Source: Pseudomonadota bacterium
Lineage (GTDB): Bacteria; Pseudomonadota; Alphaproteobacteria; Rhizobiales; Xanthobacteraceae
Length of the DNA: 13,416 nucleotides
Assembly: GCA_023422775.1 (NCBI GenBank)
Contig: JAFAGM010000132.1
Span: forward strand, 1-13,416
Direction of reading: 5' to 3'
This document shows positions 6,742-13,416 of the stretch, piece after piece. Below the pieces are notes generated by a model. It ran no database searches and was not told the origin of the DNA. It saw only the letters and a list, made by a program, of their open reading frames with translations. Each line of letters starts with the position of its first letter. Position 1 is the stretch's first letter. Made by a program: the position numbers and the translations under genes.

Positions 6742-6792
6742 GCGGGAACCGGCCCTGCGCACGCAAGGGTGCATGCGCGAACCGGCTCCCGC
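6742..6792 (+). promoter_or_regulatory. 51-nt imperfect hairpin upstream of the TauE-type exporter gene
   Basis: The outer arms GCGGGAACCGG (6742-6752) and CCGGCTCCCGC (6782-6792) pair over 11 positions with one mismatch. An inner stem GCGCA (6757-6761)/TGCGC (6774-6778) stacks inside, with two further GC pairs (6763-6764 with 6771-6772) closing a 6-nt loop. It ends 77 bp before GTG 6870 and has no T-run after it, so it is more likely a leader-RNA structure or large operator than a terminator. It matches no riboswitch class that I recognise. Confidence 0.45.
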
Positions 6793-6869
6793 TGCCGTCA
6801 AATACAACAGAAACCACGTCCTGACCGACCTCGGCCGGCCAGCGGCAAAGCTTAAAAAAGCGTACGCGC

Positions 6870-7796
6870 GTGCAGCTCTACCTCCCGATCGCCGACATTC
6901 CGGTCAATGTCTTCCTCATCCTGGCGATGGGCGCTGCGGTCGGGTTCGTCTCCGGCATGTTCGGGATCGGCGGCGGCTTCCTGATGACGCCGCTCTTGAT
7001 CTTTGTCGGCATCGCACCTGCCGTCGCGGTCGCTTCGGTCGCGAGCCATATCGCGGCCTCCTCGTTCTCCGGCGCGCTATCCTATTGGCGAAGGCGGGCC
7101 ATCGACCCGATACTGGCGGTGGTGCTGCTGAGCGGCGGCACCATGGGCACCGCGCTCGGGGTCTGGACCTTCACGCTGCTGCGTTCGCTGGGCCAGCTCG
7201 ATCTCATGATCGCGACGTCCTATGTGATCCTGCTGACGACCGTCGGCGGGCTGATGTTCTGGGAGGGCCTGCGCGCGCTGTTGCGGGCACGGCACGGCGG
7301 GACGACCACCGTGCGACGCCCGGGCAGCCACGGCTGGATCCACGGACTACCGCTGAAGATGCGGTTCAAGCGCTCGAAAATCTATCTGTCGGTCATTCCC
7401 GTCGTCGCGATCGGCCTGGTCATCGGCTTCATCGGCGCGGTCATGGGCATCGGCGGCGGCTTCATCCTGGTGCCGCTCCTGATCTACGTGTTGCGGGTGC
7501 CGACCTCGACCGTGATCGGGACCTCGATGGTGCTCACCCTGGTGACGATGGTGTTCGCCACCATGCTGCATGCGGTCACCAACCATCTGGTCGACGCCGT
7601 GCTGGCGCTGATCCTGATGGTCGGCGGCGTCACCGGCGCCCAGTTCGGCGCCAGGGCCGGGCAACGAATTCGCGGCGAACATTTGCGCCTGCTGCTCGGC
7701 CTGCTGGTTCTCGCCGTCGGCATCCGCTTTGCCGTAGAACTGGTGATCCGGCCGGAGGATCTCTTCACCGTGCGCGAAACGGGGATCACCGGATGA
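6870..7796 (+). CDS. TauE/SafE (TSUP) family anion exporter
   Basis: Inner-membrane protein of 308 aa with about eight hydrophobic segments in two homologous halves. Each half opens with the family glycine motif: GMFGIGGGFLMTPLL at ~29-43 and AVMGIGGGFILVPLL at ~190-204. A polar loop (~138-172, rich in Arg and Lys) separates the halves. TSUP proteins move sulfite, sulfoacetate, taurine-related anions or other organic anions; this sequence does not tell which. The start is GTG 6870, with no clear Shine-Dalgarno sequence; upstream in-frame codons contain no other start and MQLYLPIADIPVNVF fits the family N-terminus. The stop overlaps the next gene's start as ATGA (7793-7796), indicating translational coupling. 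The upstream hairpin (6742-6792) may regulate the pair. Confidence 0.92.
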   Translation: MQLYLPIADIPVNVFLILAMGAAVGFVSGMFGIGGGFLMTPLLIFVGIAPAVAVASVASHIAASSFSGALSYWRRRAIDPILAVVLLSGGTMGTALGVWTFTLLRSLGQLDLMIATSYVILLTTVGGLMFWEGLRALLRARHGGTTTVRRPGSHGWIHGLPLKMRFKRSKIYLSVIPVVAIGLVIGFIGAVMGIGGGFILVPLLIYVLRVPTSTVIGTSMVLTLVTMVFATMLHAVTNHLVDAVLALILMVGGVTGAQFGARAGQRIRGEHLRLLLGLLVLAVGIRFAVELVIRPEDLFTVRETGITG

Positions 7797-8575
7797 CCGC
7801 GCGCTTGACCCAGTGGCTGGCCGGTCTCGCGCTGGGCGCCGCGCTGGCGATTTCGCCTGCGCAGGCCGAACGGCTGATCGTGTCGGTGTCGAACCACCGC
7901 GTCACCGTGACGCCGAACTATTCCGGCGAGGAACTGGTGTTGTTCGGCTCGGTGGAAAAGGATGCCAACACGCCGCCCAATCGCACTTACGATCTCGTGG
8001 TGACGGTTGCCGGTCCGCGCGCCGACATGGTGACGCGGCGCAAGGAGCGCAGGTTCGGGATCTGGATCAACACCGACTCCCGGCAATTCCTCGAAGTGCC
8101 GACCTATCTGGCGCTGTTCTCCAACCGCCCGTTCGACGCCATCGCGTCCCCCGAGGTGCTGCGGCGGCGGCAGATCGGGTTGAACAACGTGCTGCTGACC
8201 CAGCGCGTCGGTCCCGACTACGCCGACGTCGTTCCGGACGATGCGTTCCGCAGCGCCTTCGTGCGGCTGCGCAAGCAGCACGGGCTGTATCGCGAGGAGA
8301 CGTCGGCGGTGACGTTCCTGACGCCGACCTTGTTCCGCACCAGCATTCCACTTCCCGCCGAGGTGCCGATCGGCACGTACAATGTCGAGATCAAGCTGTT
8401 CGCGGACGGCGCGCTGGTGACGAAGACCGACACCGCGTTCGAAATCGTCAAGGTAGGCTTCGAACAGTTCGTCGCCAGCACCGCGCGGCATAACGGGTTC
8501 GTCTACGGGCTCGCGACCGCCTTCATGGCGCTGATGACCGGCTGGATGGCCTCGATCGTATTCCGGAAGGATTGA
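7793..8575 (+). CDS. TIGR02186-type conserved periplasmic/membrane protein
   Basis: Protein of 260 aa with an N-terminal signal peptide (hydrophobic LAGLALGAALAI, likely cleavage after AQA at residue 25). A beta-rich periplasmic region follows (ERLIVSVSNHRVTVTPNYSGEELVLFGSV), and one C-terminal membrane helix (~238-257, YGLATAFMALMTGWMASIVF) precedes a short RKD tail. This matches the alphaproteobacterial family annotated as TIGR02186 or putative transmembrane protein, which has no assigned activity. Its start overlaps the TauE-type stop by 4 bp, so the two are translated together. An accessory or substrate-binding role for the exporter is inferred from coupling and topology, not from any catalytic motif. 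Confidence 0.85.
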   Translation: MTARLTQWLAGLALGAALAISPAQAERLIVSVSNHRVTVTPNYSGEELVLFGSVEKDANTPPNRTYDLVVTVAGPRADMVTRRKERRFGIWINTDSRQFLEVPTYLALFSNRPFDAIASPEVLRRRQIGLNNVLLTQRVGPDYADVVPDDAFRSAFVRLRKQHGLYREETSAVTFLTPTLFRTSIPLPAEVPIGTYNVEIKLFADGALVTKTDTAFEIVKVGFEQFVASTARHNGFVYGLATAFMALMTGWMASIVFRKD

Positions 8576-8586
8576 ACTCGACCCGA

Positions 8587-8626
8587 ATGGTGAGGAGCGC
8601 GGCTTCGCACGTCTCGAACCATGAGG
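8587..8626 (+). repeat. Dispersed intergenic hairpin repeat, copy 1
   Basis: A 40-bp unit with terminal arms ATGGT (8587-8591) and ACCAT (8618-8622), inner GAGGAG and GTCTCGA blocks, and the trailing trinucleotide GAGG shared with copy 2. This resembles the short palindromic repeats scattered between genes in Bradyrhizobium and relatives. It is one half of an inverted pair between two convergent genes. Confidence 0.65.
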
Positions 8627-8636
8627 CCCGCGGCTT

Positions 8637-8676
8637 ATCCTTCGAGACGGCGCTTTCGCGCCTCCTCAGGATGAGG
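8637..8676 (-). repeat. Dispersed intergenic hairpin repeat, copy 2 (inverted)
   Basis: The core runs 8637-8672 with arms ATCCT (8637-8641) and AGGAT (8668-8672) and an inner perfect stem GGCGC-TTTC-GCGCC (8649-8662). Read on the minus strand, its GAGGAG, GCG-rich loop and CGTCTCGA blocks line up with copy 1. The terminal arms differ from copy 1 at two bases on each side but still pair. Its place between convergent stops (8575 and 8742) fits a two-way terminator or mRNA 3'-end stabiliser. Confidence 0.65.
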
Positions 8677-8741
8677 TCGCAGGCTCGGTCGGGCGCTGAC
8701 ACAAAATCCCGAAAACAACCCCATGCAAAGTAGCGGGGTGC

Positions 8742-10100
8742 TTATTTCCCGTCGACAAAAAACCCCACCGCCATCGCCACGACGCTGAGCAGCATCGCCA
8801 GCGTCGACAGCCATCCCAGCCAATAAAGCGGCCCGCCGACCACGAAATGGCCCATCACGTCCTTCCGCCCCGCCATGAACATCAACAGCACCATCACGGG
8901 CACGGCGAGCACGCCGTTGATGACTGCGCTCCAGTACAGCGCCGAGATCGGGTTGATCGGAGTGAAGTTGAGCGCAATGCCTATCCCCGCCGATAGCGCC
9001 AGCACTGCATAAAATGCAACGGCCTCCTTCGGTTTGCGCGCAAGTCCGACCGGCCACTGCCGTCCCTCGCCGACGGCATATGCGGTGGCGCCCGCGAGCA
9101 CCGGGATCGCAAGCAACCCGGTGCCGACGATGCCGAGCGCGAAAACCACTTCCGCGAAGACGCCGGCGATCGGGCGCAGCGCTTCGGCCGCCTCCGCCGA
9201 GGTCTGGATATCGGTCTTGCCGGCCGCATGAAGCGTCGCCGCCGCGGTGACGATGATCGACAGCGCGATCAGGTTGGAGAAGGCCATGCCGACGATGGTG
9301 TCGGCGCGAATGCGGTGAAACTCCTTCTGCGCGCCATAGTGCTTCTCGATCAACGGCCGCTTCTTCGCATCGACGCGCTGGTCTTCAGCTTCCTGCGAGG
9401 CCTGCCAGAAGAACAGATAGGGGGAGATCGTGGTGCCGAGAATGGCGACGATGGTGGTGAAATAATCGACGCTCCAGGTCAGGCGCGGAACGAGAATGCC
9501 AGTCAGCGCCTCGCCCCACGATACCCTGGCAAACGCCAGCGCGGCGACATAGGCGAACAGGCTCAGCGTCAGCCATTTCAGCACCGCCACGTAGCGCTTG
9601 TAATCGAGGAAGATCTGCGCCGCGACCGAGGTGACGCCAAAGAAAAGCACGTAGACGATGCTGTGGCCGCCTATCAGGAGCCTGGTGGCGTCGGCCATGG
9701 CGCCGAGATCGGCGCCGATATTGATGGTGTTGGCAATGAACAGCAGCGCCACCACCACGTTGAGCAGCCATGGCGAATAATGCCGGCACACATTGCCCGA
9801 TATGCCATGGCCGGTAACGCGGCCGACGCGCGCGGAGATTTCCTGAATCGCAGCCATCAGCGGAAACGTCAGCAGCATGGTCCAGCCAATGCCGTAGCCG
9901 AGTTGGGCACCTGCCTGGCTGTAAGTGCCGATCCCGGATGGATCGTCGTCGGACGCACCGGTGATCAGCCCGGGGCCGAGCGCCTTCAGCGCGTTGCGAA
10001 AGCGGAAGGGCGGAGATGGCTCCGGCACCGTGGCCGGCTTCGTGTGGCCGGGGCCGTTGTGCGACAAATTCCTGGTGTGCGAGTTGTTTCGATCTGTCAT
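8742..10100 (-). CDS. NRAMP-family divalent metal transporter (non-canonical motifs)
   Basis: Inner-membrane transporter of 452 aa with about eleven hydrophobic helices and the LeuT-like order of the SLC11/NRAMP family. The first helix carries GPGLITGASDDDPSG (~42-56), where the metal-binding DPGN of classical MntH is replaced by DPSG. Helix 6 has GTTISPYLFFWQAS (~222-235) where classical members have MPHN. Loss of the Met-containing motif, which gives selectivity for transition metals, places it with divergent NRAMP-related proteins, some of which carry Mg2+; the metal here is uncertain. ATG 10100 is chosen, with only a weak ribosome site. An in-frame extension to 10244 would overlap pdeM and lacks family resemblance. 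The gene lies 91 bp after pdeM on the same strand. No Mur or MntR box or known metal riboswitch was recognised upstream. Confidence 0.9.
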   Translation of the reverse strand: MTDRNNSHTRNLSHNGPGHTKPATVPEPSPPFRFRNALKALGPGLITGASDDDPSGIGTYSQAGAQLGYGIGWTMLLTFPLMAAIQEISARVGRVTGHGISGNVCRHYSPWLLNVVVALLFIANTINIGADLGAMADATRLLIGGHSIVYVLFFGVTSVAAQIFLDYKRYVAVLKWLTLSLFAYVAALAFARVSWGEALTGILVPRLTWSVDYFTTIVAILGTTISPYLFFWQASQEAEDQRVDAKKRPLIEKHYGAQKEFHRIRADTIVGMAFSNLIALSIIVTAAATLHAAGKTDIQTSAEAAEALRPIAGVFAEVVFALGIVGTGLLAIPVLAGATAYAVGEGRQWPVGLARKPKEAVAFYAVLALSAGIGIALNFTPINPISALYWSAVINGVLAVPVMVLLMFMAGRKDVMGHFVVGGPLYWLGWLSTLAMLLSVVAMAVGFFVDGK

Positions 10101-10140
10101 GCCAAGGGTCCAGCCGCGGCGACAACGAAGCTGCGCCGCG

Positions 10141-10162
10141 CAGGTTCCAGCACCGGCACCTG
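10141..10162 (-). promoter_or_regulatory. Small stem-loop in the NRAMP gene leader
   Basis: CAGGTTCC-N6-GGCACCTG pairs over 8 positions with one mismatch, within the 91-bp gap between pdeM and the NRAMP gene and about 40 nt before its ATG. It could be a weak attenuator or an intercistronic processing site, or chance in GC-rich DNA. Confidence 0.25.
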
Positions 10163-10191
10163 CCCGATAACGGTTTGGCTCACAACATTGC

Positions 10192-10902
10192 TCAATGACA
10201 GCGCGAAGCGGAGATTGCGTGGAGCTTGTTGTCGCCGAGCACATGGGCCATCAGGCCGGCGTTGCGGAAGATTTTTGCGAACGCGGCGTCACGGATACTC
10301 AGGCCACCGGTGTAGGCGCCGAACGCCGGCATCACCGCACGCTCGCCGTCGGAAGCAAAACAGCGCCGCTCCATCGAGCGGCCGCGGGTGGCGACGCGCG
10401 CCTTGGGGTGCAGATGGCCGGCGATTTCGCCCGGCGCGCCGGTCGGCTCATGCCGGAACGCAATCGGGCCGATCGCGACTTCGTTCGCGACCACGCCGCC
10501 GAGATCGGACGGCAGCGCCGGATCGTGGTTGCCTGAAATCCAGATCCAGTCGCGCCGCGCCTGCATCGCCGAGAGCGCATCGCGGTCGTCGCCCGAGAGC
10601 CGCTCATGCGCGCGGCGGTCGTGAAAACTGTCGCCGAGCGCAATCACCATGCGCGGATCGTGCCGCGCGATGACGGCCGCAAGCCGGCTCAGCGTCGCCA
10701 CCGTGTCATAGGGCGGCAACAGCACACCGCGCATCGCGAAACTGGAGCCTTTTTCCAGATGCAGATCGGCGACCACGAGCAGCCGCTGCTCGTGCCAGAA
10801 CAGCGCGCCGGAGAGATCGGCGAGGAACGTCACGCCTGCGATCGTAACCTTTGAGACGCGCACGTCCTGATCGTCCTCCGAGGATTGCACCGCTGCCGCC
10901 AC
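10192..10902 (-). CDS. pdeM: Ligase-associated DNA damage response endonuclease PdeM
   Basis: Metallophosphoesterase-fold nuclease of 236 aa, the usual family size. All metal-site motifs are present: VADLHLEKG (D46, H48), ALGDSFHD (D91, H94), SGNHDP (N125, H126), FRHEP (H151) and AGHLHPK (H163, H165). These normally hold two metal ions, often Mn2+. The family is found with a ligase-associated DEXH helicase, ATP-dependent ligase and MBL-fold exonuclease in a bacterial DNA repair cluster, and the helicase is immediately upstream, its stop ending 11 bp before this start. The GTG at 10902 has only a weak AGG upstream. GTG 10863 (residue 14), preceded by GGAGGA, is an alternative that also fits the family's shorter N-terminus. 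Confidence 0.93.
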   Translation of the reverse strand: MAAAVQSSEDDQDVRVSKVTIAGVTFLADLSGALFWHEQRLLVVADLHLEKGSSFAMRGVLLPPYDTVATLSRLAAVIARHDPRMVIALGDSFHDRRAHERLSGDDRDALSAMQARRDWIWISGNHDPALPSDLGGVVANEVAIGPIAFRHEPTGAPGEIAGHLHPKARVATRGRSMERRCFASDGERAVMPAFGAYTGGLSIRDAAFAKIFRNAGLMAHVLGDNKLHAISASRCH

Positions 10903-10913
10903 GTTGTACCTGT

Positions 10914-13367
10914 CTAACCTGTCGCCTCTTTGACGAGTTCTTCGGCGGCTTCCGCCAGCAACTCGTCTGCCGCCTCGCCATAAACCGACTCGCGGCCGAT
11001 TTCCAGCATCACGGGAACGGCGAGCGGCGAAACGTGCTCCAGTTCCCGATGGGTGATTCGGTCCTGAATACGGGAGAGCATATCACCCAATCGCTTGAGA
11101 TCGAGCAGACCGGCGGCAGCGTCGGCACGCGCCGCGCGCAACAGCACATGATCGGCCTGGTGCTTGCGCAGCACGTCGTAGACGAGGTCGGTCGAGAACA
11201 GCACCTGGCGGCGGCTCTTCTCCTCGCCGGTGAAGCGGCGCGGAATGAGCCCGGAGATCAGCGCGCAATTGCGGAAGGTGCGCTTCATCAGAGCCGATTC
11301 AGCGAGCCATGCCTCGAGGTCGTCGCCGAGCATGTCCGGCGCGAACAACGCGGCGAGATCGAGCTTGCCGTGCCGGATCAAATGCGAGATGTCGCCGACG
11401 CCCCAGATCGCGAGGGCATATTCATTGGCGACGAAGCCGAGCGGCCGGGCGCGGGCGCGCTCCAGGCGGCGCGTCAGCAGCATGCCGAGCGTCTGGTGCG
11501 CGAGTCGGCCCTCGAAGGGGTAGCACACCATGTAGTGCTTGCCGCCGCGCGGAAAGGTCTCGATCAGAAGCTCGCGCACGGCAGGAACGCGGGAAAAATC
11601 CCGTTGCAGCGACAGCCAGTCGCGCACCTGCTCCGGCAGCGCATTCCACTGCCGCCGGTCGTCGAGCAATTTCCGCACGCGTTCGGCGAGATAAGTGGAA
11701 AGCGGGAACTTGCCGCCCATGTAGGACGGCACCTTGGCATCCCGGTCGTTGGCGCGGGAGACATAGACCTGATCCTCGACCAGCGCCTCGTAACGAACGA
11801 CCTCGCCGCCGAACACAAAAGTGTCGCCGACGACAAGCCCCTCGATGAAATACTCCTCGATCTCGCCGAGCATCCGGCCGCCGCGGCCGATCATGCCGGT
11901 GGCTCCCGCGCTACCGCCGCGCGACCGCACCAGCCTCACCTTGAGCATGGATTCCTCGACGATGGTGCCGACGTTGAGGCGATAGCTTTGCCGCACCCTG
12001 GGATTGGCGACGCGCCAGCGCCCCTGCTTGTCCTGCCTGATGCGCGCGAAGCGTTCGTAGGTCTTCAGCGCGTAGCCGCCGGTGGCAACGAAATCCACCA
12101 CGTCGTCGAAGTCGGTTCGTGTCAGCGAAGCGTATGGCGCGGACGTCAGCACTTCCGCGTAGAGTTCCTCGGAAAGGAACGGTTCGCCGCAGGCGCAGCC
12201 AAGCACATGCTGCGCCAGCACGTCGAGCGCGCCGGTGCGCAACGGCGGCGTGTCCTGCGCATTCTCCGCGATCGCATCGATCGCCACACGGCATTCCAGC
12301 ACCTCGAAACGATTGGCGGGAATAAGCACGGCGCGCGAAGGCTCGTCGAGCCGGTGGTTGGCGCGGCCGATCCGCTGCATCAGGCGCGAGGAGCCCTTGG
12401 GCGCGCCGACATTGACGACGAGATCGATATCGCCCCAGTCGATGCCGAGATCGAGCGAGGAGGTGCAGACCACGCCGCGAAGTTTGCCGGCCGCCATCGC
12501 GTCCTCGACCTTGCGGCGCTGGGCGACGTCGAGCGAGCCGTGATGCAACGCAATCGCCAGGCCGTCGTCGTTCATGCGCCAGAAATCCTGGAACAGCATT
12601 TCGGCCTGGCTGCGGGTGTTGACGAAGATCAGCGTGGTCTTGTTGCGTTTGATCAGCTCATACATTTCACCGAGCGCGTGGCGCGCGGTGTGGCCGGCCC
12701 ATGGCAGCCGCTCTTTGGTGTCGAGCATTTCGACGACAGGGGCCGCCGCGCCGCCGGCCACGACGACGTCGGCGGCCGCTTCCCTGCCCTCGCGTTGCGG
12801 CACCAGGAACCGTGCCAGCGATTCCGGTTCAGCCACCGTCGCCGACAGGCCGATCGCGCGCATTTGCGGCGCCAGCCGCCACAGCCGCGCCAAGCCAAGC
12901 GAGAGGAGATCGCCGCGCTTTGATGTCACCAGCGCATGCAGTTCGTCGAGCACGATGCGCTTGAGCGAGGAGAACAGAAAAGGCGCGTCATCCGACGACA
13001 GCAGCAGCGCCAGTTGTTCCGGGGTGGTGAGCAAGATGTCCGGCGGATAGCGCCGCTGCCGCTGCCGCCGCGACACCGGCGTATCGCCGGTGCGGGTCTC
13101 GACCTTGATCGGCAGCCCCATCTCGGCAATCGGTGTCTCCAGATTGCGCGCGATATCGACGGCCAGCGCCTTCAGCGGCGAGATGTAGAGGGTGTGCAGG
13201 CCGCCGGTGCGCTTGACGCCGCGGCCGGTAGAGACGACGTTTTTTTCGGCGCCGCCCTTTGGACGGGCGGAAGCAGACAGTTCAACCAGCGTCGGCAGAA
13301 ATCCGGCCAGCGTCTTGCCGGCGCCGGTCGGCGCAATCAACAGCGCCGAACGGTCGTCGCGGGCCAT
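10914..13367 (-). CDS. Ligase-associated DEXH-box helicase, Lhr-type (N-terminus missing)
   Basis: Superfamily 2 DNA helicase, 817 residues visible. Motifs in order: I APTGAGKT (12-19), Ia YISPLKAL (61-68), TTPEQL (114-119), II DELH (141-144), III LSATV (174-178), then LIFVNTRSQAE (~246-256), LHHGSLD (~274-280), V TSSLDLGID (302-310) and VI QRIGRANHR (331-339). The remaining ~470 residues fit the winged-helix and Lhr-core region of the ligase-associated group (TIGR04121 type), which unwinds DNA in repair with PdeM. ATG 13367 is only the first start inside good sequence. Family members have 20-40 more residues containing a conserved HQ before motif I. Those codons fall in the poly-C tract at the window edge, where the frame reaches a stop, so the true start is not recoverable here. 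The ligase and exonuclease genes are expected further right. Confidence 0.93.
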   Translation of the reverse strand: MARDDRSALLIAPTGAGKTLAGFLPTLVELSASARPKGGAEKNVVSTGRGVKRTGGLHTLYISPLKALAVDIARNLETPIAEMGLPIKVETRTGDTPVSRRQRQRRYPPDILLTTPEQLALLLSSDDAPFLFSSLKRIVLDELHALVTSKRGDLLSLGLARLWRLAPQMRAIGLSATVAEPESLARFLVPQREGREAAADVVVAGGAAAPVVEMLDTKERLPWAGHTARHALGEMYELIKRNKTTLIFVNTRSQAEMLFQDFWRMNDDGLAIALHHGSLDVAQRRKVEDAMAAGKLRGVVCTSSLDLGIDWGDIDLVVNVGAPKGSSRLMQRIGRANHRLDEPSRAVLIPANRFEVLECRVAIDAIAENAQDTPPLRTGALDVLAQHVLGCACGEPFLSEELYAEVLTSAPYASLTRTDFDDVVDFVATGGYALKTYERFARIRQDKQGRWRVANPRVRQSYRLNVGTIVEESMLKVRLVRSRGGSAGATGMIGRGGRMLGEIEEYFIEGLVVGDTFVFGGEVVRYEALVEDQVYVSRANDRDAKVPSYMGGKFPLSTYLAERVRKLLDDRRQWNALPEQVRDWLSLQRDFSRVPAVRELLIETFPRGGKHYMVCYPFEGRLAHQTLGMLLTRRLERARARPLGFVANEYALAIWGVGDISHLIRHGKLDLAALFAPDMLGDDLEAWLAESALMKRTFRNCALISGLIPRRFTGEEKSRRQVLFSTDLVYDVLRKHQADHVLLRAARADAAAGLLDLKRLGDMLSRIQDRITHRELEHVSPLAVPVMLEIGRESVYGEAADELLAEAAEELVKEATG

Positions 13368-13373
13368 GGCCAG

Positions 13374-13416
13374 CCCCCCCCGCTGATGCTAGCCCCCCGC
13401 CCCCCCCCCCCAGGTG
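13374..13416. other. Poly-C (poly-G on minus) low-complexity edge, probable artefact
   Basis: The last 43 bases hold runs of 8 C, 6 C and more than 10 C and interrupt the helicase frame. Removing 7 bases of the 8-base run would restore the expected HQLAMARDDRSALL in the helicase N-terminus. Long G runs are a known false call at the ends of reads in two-colour sequencing, so this is probably a contig-end error and not biology. Confidence 0.65.

Noticed and set aside
6686..7792. Upstream 369-codon extension in frame with the TIGR02186 gene
   Set aside because: It covers the exporter gene in another frame and has compositionally biased sequence; the signal peptide at 7793 marks the true start.
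7484..8491. 335-codon minus-strand frame over the exporter and TIGR02186 genes
   Set aside because: It crosses two well-supported plus-strand genes and is His/Arg-rich without domain features.
10101..10244. 48-residue N-terminal extension of the NRAMP protein
   Set aside because: It would overlap pdeM, is Cys/Arg-rich and has no transporter resemblance.
10851..12923. 690-codon open frame antisense to the helicase gene
   Set aside because: The opposite strand encodes complete, ordered helicase motifs; this frame shows only low-complexity Arg/His/Ala-rich sequence.

Overview
The window is GC-rich chromosomal DNA from an alphaproteobacterium, most likely Bradyrhizobium or a close relative in Nitrobacteraceae. 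The signs are the protein families present, very strong G/C bias at third codon positions (which creates many long antisense shadow ORFs), a PodJ-like polarity protein, and a dispersed hairpin repeat of the type common between genes in that group. The species assignment is inferred, since no marker gene is present. No RNA gene, CRISPR array, insertion sequence or prophage gene was seen.

Layout. (1) 1-877, minus: N-terminal half of a DmdC-type acyl-CoA dehydrogenase that runs off the left edge. (2) 1028-1414, minus: a small SnoaL/NTF2-fold protein, divergent from (3) 1540-2136, plus: a PadR-family repressor. The gap between them holds a dense array of TATGC/GCATA half-sites over a good sigma-70-like promoter, which looks like an autoregulated divergent control region. 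The promoter position argues that the regulator starts at TTG 1540 and not at ATG 1501. (4) 2326-5691, plus: a large PodJ-like protein with a PodJ-type N-terminal segment, coiled coil, one membrane helix and Sel1 repeats. (5) 5805-6605, plus: a membrane-anchored periplasmic ClpP/crotonase-fold protein. (6) 6870-7796 and 7793-8575, plus: a TauE/SafE-type exporter overlapping by ATGA a TIGR02186-type signal-peptide and membrane-anchored protein, preceded by a long untranslated stretch with a 51-nt hairpin. (7) 8587-8676: two inverted copies of a dispersed hairpin repeat between convergent genes. (8) Minus strand, read right to left: ligase-associated Lhr-type DEXH helicase (right edge to 10914), its partner nuclease PdeM (10902-10192), then a divergent NRAMP-type metal transporter (10100-8742).

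How they fit together. Lhr and PdeM belong to the known ligase-associated DNA repair cluster; the ATP-dependent ligase and MBL-fold exonuclease usually found with them would lie beyond the right edge. The NRAMP gene follows in the same direction and may be co-transcribed. The exporter and TIGR02186 protein form a translationally coupled pair of unknown substrate. The PadR/SnoaL pair looks like a local regulatory unit that may also affect the acyl-CoA dehydrogenase downstream.

The last ~43 bases are nearly pure C runs and break the helicase frame. They look like a poly-G read or contig-end artefact, so the helicase N-terminus should not be trusted there. I found no clearly new defence or mobile system. 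The best leads are the PadR control region, the motif-divergent NRAMP protein, the coupled exporter/TIGR02186 pair and the covarying inverted repeats.
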